Assembly (NCBI RefSeq): GCF_001625215.2
Contig: NC_030381.2
Location: 35,338,689-35,402,688, forward strand
Origin: Daucus carota subsp. sativus
Taxonomy: Eukaryota > Streptophyta > Magnoliopsida > Apiales > Apiaceae
Reading direction: 5' to 3'
DNA length: 64,000 nt
Under the pieces are notes generated by a model. The model saw nothing but the letters and a program-made list of their open reading frames with translations. It did no database searches and was not told where the DNA came from. A program made the translations under genes and the position numbers. Positions 59,172 through 64,000 of the stretch are shown in pieces (the stretch's first letter is position 1; each line of letters opens with the position of its first letter).

Positions 59172-59929
59172 ATGGGCTTTGCAAGCTTCACCGATGAGTA
59201 CACTTCCCCTATTGCTCCATCAAGGCTATTCAAGGCCTCCATCGTAGACTCTCACAACTTAATTCCAAAACTGTTGCCGCAAGGTATTAAGAGCATTGAG
59301 CATATTCAAGGTGATGGGGGAGCCGGAAGCATCAAGCAGATCAACTTCATTGACGGTTAGCTCATTTCCTTATGTTTATCATCACCATTTGGAAAAATTA
59401 TACGGAGACTACTATTTTATTAGAGACCTGGCAAACCATATATGTAATGCAAGCTGAACATGTTTTGCATAATAATATATTTTGCAATATTCTGCTTGCT
59501 GAACATATAAGGTCTCCAATTAAAAAGTGGTCTACAAAAAACTCACTCTACTTGTACGTAGATCTTGATTTTAGTTAAACATGTCTAATGGTTATATACT
59601 AATTGGAAATCATCAATGTTACTCATGTAGGTCGCACTTTCAATAGTGTGAAGTACCACATTGACGAGCTCAGTGAAGATAAGTACACATATAACTATAC
59701 TCTGTTGGAAGGCGATGCTCTGGTGGAAAATCTTGAAAAAATAACTTACGAGGTCAAGTTTGAGTCCTCTCCTAGTGGTGGTACCATCTCTAAGGTAACG
59801 AGTAAGTACTACACTAAAGGAGAATTCATGCTTAAGGAAGAGGATATTAAGGCCGGCAAGGAGAAGGTTTTATCGATGTATAAAGTTGTTGAAGCCTACC
59901 TCATCCAGAACCCTGATGCCTATGTCTAG
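59172..59929 (+). CDS. PR-10 / Bet v 1 family protein
   Basis: Two exons, 59172-59355 and 59631-59929, giving 160 residues, the family's usual length, with the intron at the conserved place (phase 1 near residue 62). Features: N-terminal FTDEYTSPIAPSRLFKAS, the glycine-rich loop GDGGAGSIKQINF (48-60), YTYNYTLLEGDAL, and the C-terminal ligand-pocket helix KEKVLSMYKVVEAYLIQNP. Bet v 1 proteins are small cytosolic carriers that bind flavonoids, cytokinins and other hydrophobic ligands; many are induced by pathogens and some are pollen or food allergens, and one branch acts as norcoclaurine synthase. Which ligand this copy binds cannot be read from the sequence. A TATA box lies 100 bases upstream. 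Confidence 0.95.
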
Positions 59930-60540
59930 ATCTTTTGTCTCCAAAATTGTTATAATCTCTCCAAGAGGTTTACACGCAGCCTGTCTTGTTGTTTTCATTT
60001 TGATTTTTACTTTTCTATTGTTCTGGAATAAGGAGACTTTGGTTCTGAGCTGTGTCTTAACCATATAAAGTCATCAGTCATGTCTTAGTTCTGTATTTCA
60101 GTGTTTACATCCTGAAAATAAGAAAACCTCTTGTTAAATCATTTTTGTTATCAGAGATTGAAAGCTTTTAACTTTGAAATAACTTTCTTCTTGCTTAACA
60201 TGAAATACTGCAAAATCTCATTAGGAAGTACTAATGCTGTTGACAATCTGGACAATATATATACCATAAAACAAGAAATATTAAGTCAACCGTGATTATA
60301 AACTAGGATATAATAACAGAAGATGATATATTTTTTTAACGAAACATTGCAAACTATACAAATTTGAATTAACTTGTAAATTTATAATTAAGTGCATCAA
60401 ACATTATGTTGTTAATTACGTTGATTAAGATCCATTCTTATATTAGTTGAATTGATGTTGATAAATATGAACTTATGTAGCAAAAAAAAAAAAAGGGATA
60501 TGAACTCAGGGCAAAGGTATATGAGAGGTACGAGAGGTTA
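59930..60540. other. PR-10 3' flank, no gene
   Basis: 3' UTR and AT-rich spacer. Confidence 0.5.
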
Positions 60541-60874
60541 GAGAACCTCCAGTGCAGCGATGGCCACTTTCCATTTTACTGCCAAAACTGTCAGGCCACG
60601 TAGATGTAACTGAGCTTGGAAATAAATTGGCCAACCTACTCCAATCCAAGTGCCCAGCTTCTCAAGTAGTTACCCTTCCCATGTAGGTGACTGCACGTTA
60701 AAGAAATATTAAAAAAATAAAAAAATATGAAAAGCTCCATCAACTGGGCAGCCCGGCTTGGTGGCCACGGCCAGTCCACCTGTATTGCTCCAACGCTCAA
60801 TTCTAAAAAACACAAGAGCCCGGGTCACTTTCTCCTGTCCCGAGGTAGAAATGGGCACCCCATTGTGGGTGCTC
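60541..60874. mobile_element. PIF/Harbinger-like MITE
   Basis: Begins GAGAACCTCCAGTGCAGCGA after TTA and ends ATTGTGGGTGCTC before TAA; inverted GAGCACC-like ends and a relatively GC-rich interior with CCCAGCTT/GGCAGCCCGGC blocks. The target duplication differs at one base. Confidence 0.6.
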
Positions 60875-61784
60875 TAAGATTCTTTCTTTTGTAGATGTAT
60901 AAAGTTATTGCTCCGTTTAAAGAATTTGATAAATAACATACAGTTTAATTCCTGATTAACTTCACAAGTCATCGTGTCCCTGCTCCTGAGTCATGAATCC
61001 GGAAATCGGATCAACTCGATTCATTTTCAAAATAAAAAATAAAAAAATCAGTGACTGAGAAATTGAAGAGCCGGACAACAAAAAAAAATTAATAATTTTT
61101 CTATCTCGTTAAAAATATTTAATTCAATCATTGATATTTTAGTGTACAAATAGTTAAATAATAAAATTAAGGATCAAAATTTTGTGTTTCAAACCAGAGT
61201 CACACCACCAAACTCATGTAAAACAGATAAAAGAGAAAAGGATTAGGATTTATTGTTTACAGTTTAACAGTTAAATCTAGTCAATTCGAGTTTGGCTTGA
61301 ATAATCGAATTCAAACCGAGTTTTGACTGAATTTGGACAAAGATTTTTAACCAAATACTCTAATCTTTATATGTATTCTTTTGAAAATATTCGAAAATAG
61401 ATACTGAGACTGAGTCAGCTGATTTTTACAGGATAAAGGATCACAATTTCATTTTCTATTCATTAATGAGGTATGGACGTCTCGGAGGGAGTTCCATATT
61501 TTGATGTTAAATTTAATCAATAACCTTTGTCTAATTTATTAAAATTTATTTAGAATTCTCGTTGGACTAATACTACTAGCCAACTTTTCCTTCCTTTCAT
61601 TCTTCATTCCCCTCCAGTACTCCTGAGGTTTGATACGGTTCCCTCTGGACTTGCTGCTTTTGAAGCTCCATCGTTCTTGTAGCTCATTTGAATAAGAAAG
61701 TAGTTGATTTGATATACAAATTAAACTAAACTGATTTATCCTATTACTAGAGTTCTCTATATATTCTTATACTATGCCCAACTA
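60875..61784. other. Intergenic, no gene
   Basis: AT-rich spacer; nothing recognised. Confidence 0.5.
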
Positions 61785-62420
61785 AACCAAATCAAACCAA
61801 ACATATTCGGTATATCCCGCTTAGAGCAGGATCTGAGGAGGGTAAGATGTACGCAGCCTTGCCCCTACTCTTAAAGTAGAGAGGCTGTTTCCGTGAAGAC
61901 CCCCGGCTTAGTGCACAACAAATAAAATAGTGTGTGCTATAATAAGAATATAATACATTAGCCCATGGCCTTCTTCACATGGGACTTACCCAAACATTTT
62001 TGATTGGCGCTAATGCATCTGGTAATAACTGAGCTGAACCCTCCCTTAAAACATACACCATAACCCTCATAATCTCTGTGAGCCACGAGACCTAGTCTCA
62101 ACTACTCTAATACGCCGTCTCCAATCATTCTTATCAAATGTCATATCACCCGTGAGATTTAAGGCTCCATGTCCAAACTTAATTGATCAGCCCATGTCCG
62201 ATGAGGCCGACCCTCTTTCTCTTACCCCGAACCGATATGTGTTCTACTCTCCTAACCGGTGTTGAGTTACATTTACGCCGAACATATCCATACCAACGTA
62301 AACGTCCATCCCTTATATAGACTCAACACCTAAAAGACGTCGAAAAGTATCATTCAGTATATGCCCAACTATTTCTTGCAATTTCTCACGTTCACATTCC
62401 AACGATTCTAATTTGCAAGC
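61785..62420 (-). mobile_element. 5'-truncated RTE-type LINE, 3' end
   Basis: Read on the minus strand, the right part codes remnants of the C-terminal region after the reverse transcriptase: VRGKRKRGRPHRTWADQL followed by SLDM, and later a KNDWRRRIRV-like piece (the KRGRP..TW....DM..DR..WR.RI pattern). It is followed by the 3' tail common to plant RTE LINEs: GCCGGGGGTCTTCACGGAAA, AGCCTCTCTAC, GGCTGCGTACATCTTACCCT, then GCGGGATATACCGAATATGT and TTTGGTTTGG repeats at the 3' terminus. The coding part is in several frames, so it is dead. Confidence 0.75.
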
Positions 62421-63250
62421 TTGATATTCTACGAAAGCACAACTCTTGACAAAACAAAGAAAAAAAAAATAAAAAATTGTAGATATTCTTTTGAATTTTG
62501 GCGCTCAAACTAAGAAATAGACCATATAAGCCAAAATGGGGATGCTGAGCAACAAAATTTCATGCCTCTCCTTCACCACTGCCACGTGGATGTTCATCGA
62601 CTACGTCTTTCCGCCTGATCACCCCCGTGGGTCAGCTACAGCAACTTGAAGAATCTTGTAAATTCATGGATCAGGGCTCAATAGAAGAATCCTCTTTATA
62701 ATATGTTAAACTTATCTGGAAAAGTAGATTAAGCGGACACTTAATTACAAGTACAAATAGCAAAGGGGATAAATATCTAACCTCTGCAAGAGATTGAATT
62801 AGATTTGTATTCGACTTTTATGAGTACAAAAATGAAAAGAAACAAAAAGCTAATCTGAATATATTCTGCTAGAACTGAAATCCAATTACTGAGTGAATCA
62901 AAACCATTTATCCTAACTAAAATTTTATAGGAATAGATGAGGAGGAATCGATTCCGTTATCTAAAGTCGGTTATGACCTTCACTGTATATCCACATATAT
63001 TCTTCAATCATAGAAAGCAATCAACGATAATTTCTGGTAGGGTTGAGAATTTCATGTGTGAACGCAAGGAATTGAATTCTTTAGACCTGCCTAATTATTC
63101 TTTGTGAAATGCATTTGACACTTTCACTGTAACTTGTTCCAATGAGAATAGAAACTCATATTCTGCCAAGTGGATCTCTCTTCTCTTAAGCAAGTTGAGA
63201 GGCATGAATGCTTTTTTATTCAAAGGAGTACAATAATTATTAACCGGAAA
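62421..63250. other. Intergenic, no gene
   Basis: Spacer with poly-A near 62460 and no recognisable gene. Confidence 0.5.
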
Positions 63251-63611
63251 CAGTGTTCTAAAAATCCCCGATTTAACCGATTAATCCCCTGCAAGGTCGG
63301 CTACCGATTCGATTTTTGAAATCCGATTAATCCTTATGTATATTTCTTAATCGAAGTATATATGATAAATTGTGAATATTAAAATACTATATTACTTTAA
63401 ATATGAAAAATTATAGAGTTTATGAATATAGTAAATATATTAGTTACTAAATATCTAATATAATAATAACTAAATATTAAATAATATTTTAATATTAAAA
63501 TAAATCTGATTTTCACTCCGATTAATCCTTCCGATTAATCCCCGATTTCCGATAAATCTCTGAATCGGTAGCTCAACCGATTAGGTCCGATTTCCGATTT
63601 CTGTAACACTG
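63251..63611. mobile_element. hAT-like MITE
   Basis: Starts CAGTGTTCTAAAAATCCCCG and ends, read inward, CAGTGTTACAGAAATCGGAA: CAGTGTT ends typical of hAT elements. Subterminal CCGATTAATCC motifs are repeated in both arms. Flanks share only GAAA, so the 8-bp target duplication has decayed. Confidence 0.7.
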
Positions 63612-63628
63612 GATAGAAAACGTAAGGA

Positions 63629-63891
63629 CAGTGGCGGAGCCGGAGTTTATTATCAGGGAGAGCCAAAATATGCTGAAAAATATTCCCTCATAAGTGAAAA
63701 TGAGGAAGGGCCAAAATATGTTTGAAAAAAGTGATAACATAAGAAATCGAACATGACTCTTAGAAAAATTATACTATAACTAATATCACGTGATCTACAT
63801 ATCACAAAAGGTTATTGTACAAGAAATAATTATAGAAATTTCAGAGAGGGCCCGGGCAGGTCCTGGGCCCAATGTGGCTCCGCGAGTGCGT
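63629..63891. mobile_element. hAT-like MITE (CAGTGGCGGAGCC ends)
   Basis: Left end CAGTGGCGGAGCCGGAGTTT; the right end reads TGGCTCCGCGAGTG, an altered complement. This GGCGGAGCC..GGCTCCGCC pairing is typical of a common plant hAT MITE group. The right end is duplicated in tandem. Confidence 0.6.
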
Positions 63892-63928
63892 GGCAGGTCC
63901 TGGGCCCAATGTGGCTCCGCGAGTGCGT
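63855..63928. repeat. Perfect 37-bp tandem duplication
   Basis: Two identical copies (63855-63891, 63892-63928), each GGCAGGTCCTGGGCCCAATG continuing through GGCTCCGCGAGTGCGT. Doubles the right end of the MITE. Confidence 0.92.
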
Positions 63929-64000
63929 AAGGGGCTTTTAGATCGTGAGTGAGAATGTGATCAGAAATGGGAATGAAGGGTATAGTAATCAGGATATGGG

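Overview
This is nuclear DNA of a flowering plant. It is AT-rich, its genes are split by GT-AG introns, and its intergenic space is filled with MITEs and other DNA transposons. The families present (group-2 pectin methylesterases, a SUS2/3-type sucrose synthase, a Bet v 1/PR-10 protein, an FCS-like zinc finger protein, an RTE-type LINE 3' end) fit a eudicot, perhaps an asterid. I cannot fix the species. No tRNA, rRNA or CRISPR array was seen.

Layout. 0-2 kb: 3' part of a four-TM DUF1218 gene (+). 2.4-4.1 kb: a non-autonomous CACTA element and a MITE-like inverted repeat. 4.8-5.6 kb: an intronless Cys/His-motif protein (-). 6.9-9.9 kb: a dynein light chain LC8 gene (+) with a 2.5-kb intron holding a broken RNase H-like fragment. 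11.6-14.8 kb: transposon nest including a 1.4-kb Mutator-like element with long inverted ends and a 9-bp target duplication. 15.6-16.3 kb: FCS-like zinc finger gene (-). 16.3-20.1 kb: AT-rich, no gene. 20.1-29.7 kb: a soluble epoxide hydrolase gene (-, 28.0-29.7 kb) with two detached copies of its last exon, and between them an intronless CNGC19/20-like ion channel gene (+) flanked by two decayed fragments of itself. 30.0-31.7 kb: MITE cluster. 32.6-33.3 kb: small unknown plant gene (-). 34.0-45.5 kb: three tandem pectin methylesterase genes (-). 46.4-53.1 kb: a complete 15-exon sucrose synthase gene (-). 55.6 kb: plant-mobile-domain relic. 59.2-59.9 kb: PR-10 gene (+). 60.5-64 kb: MITEs and a LINE 3' end.

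The most unusual object is the first pectin methylesterase (34.0-36.75 kb). Between its inhibitor-like pro-region and its catalytic domain, where related enzymes carry one or two short RRLL-type processing sites, it has an array of seven near-identical ~31-residue units plus degenerate flanking units. Each core unit has a basic-LL site directly followed by an acidic Asp-Tyr-Asp core and a PPP segment. It looks like a processing linker that has grown into a polyprotein-like series of possible tyrosine-sulfated peptides. The sequence shows the repeats directly; the peptide idea is inference.

Functionally the right half is rich in cell-wall and carbon metabolism (pectin demethylesterification, UDP-glucose supply from sucrose), but linkage alone does not show joint action. 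The three methylesterases are clearly tandem duplicates, and two of them share an upstream sequence block.
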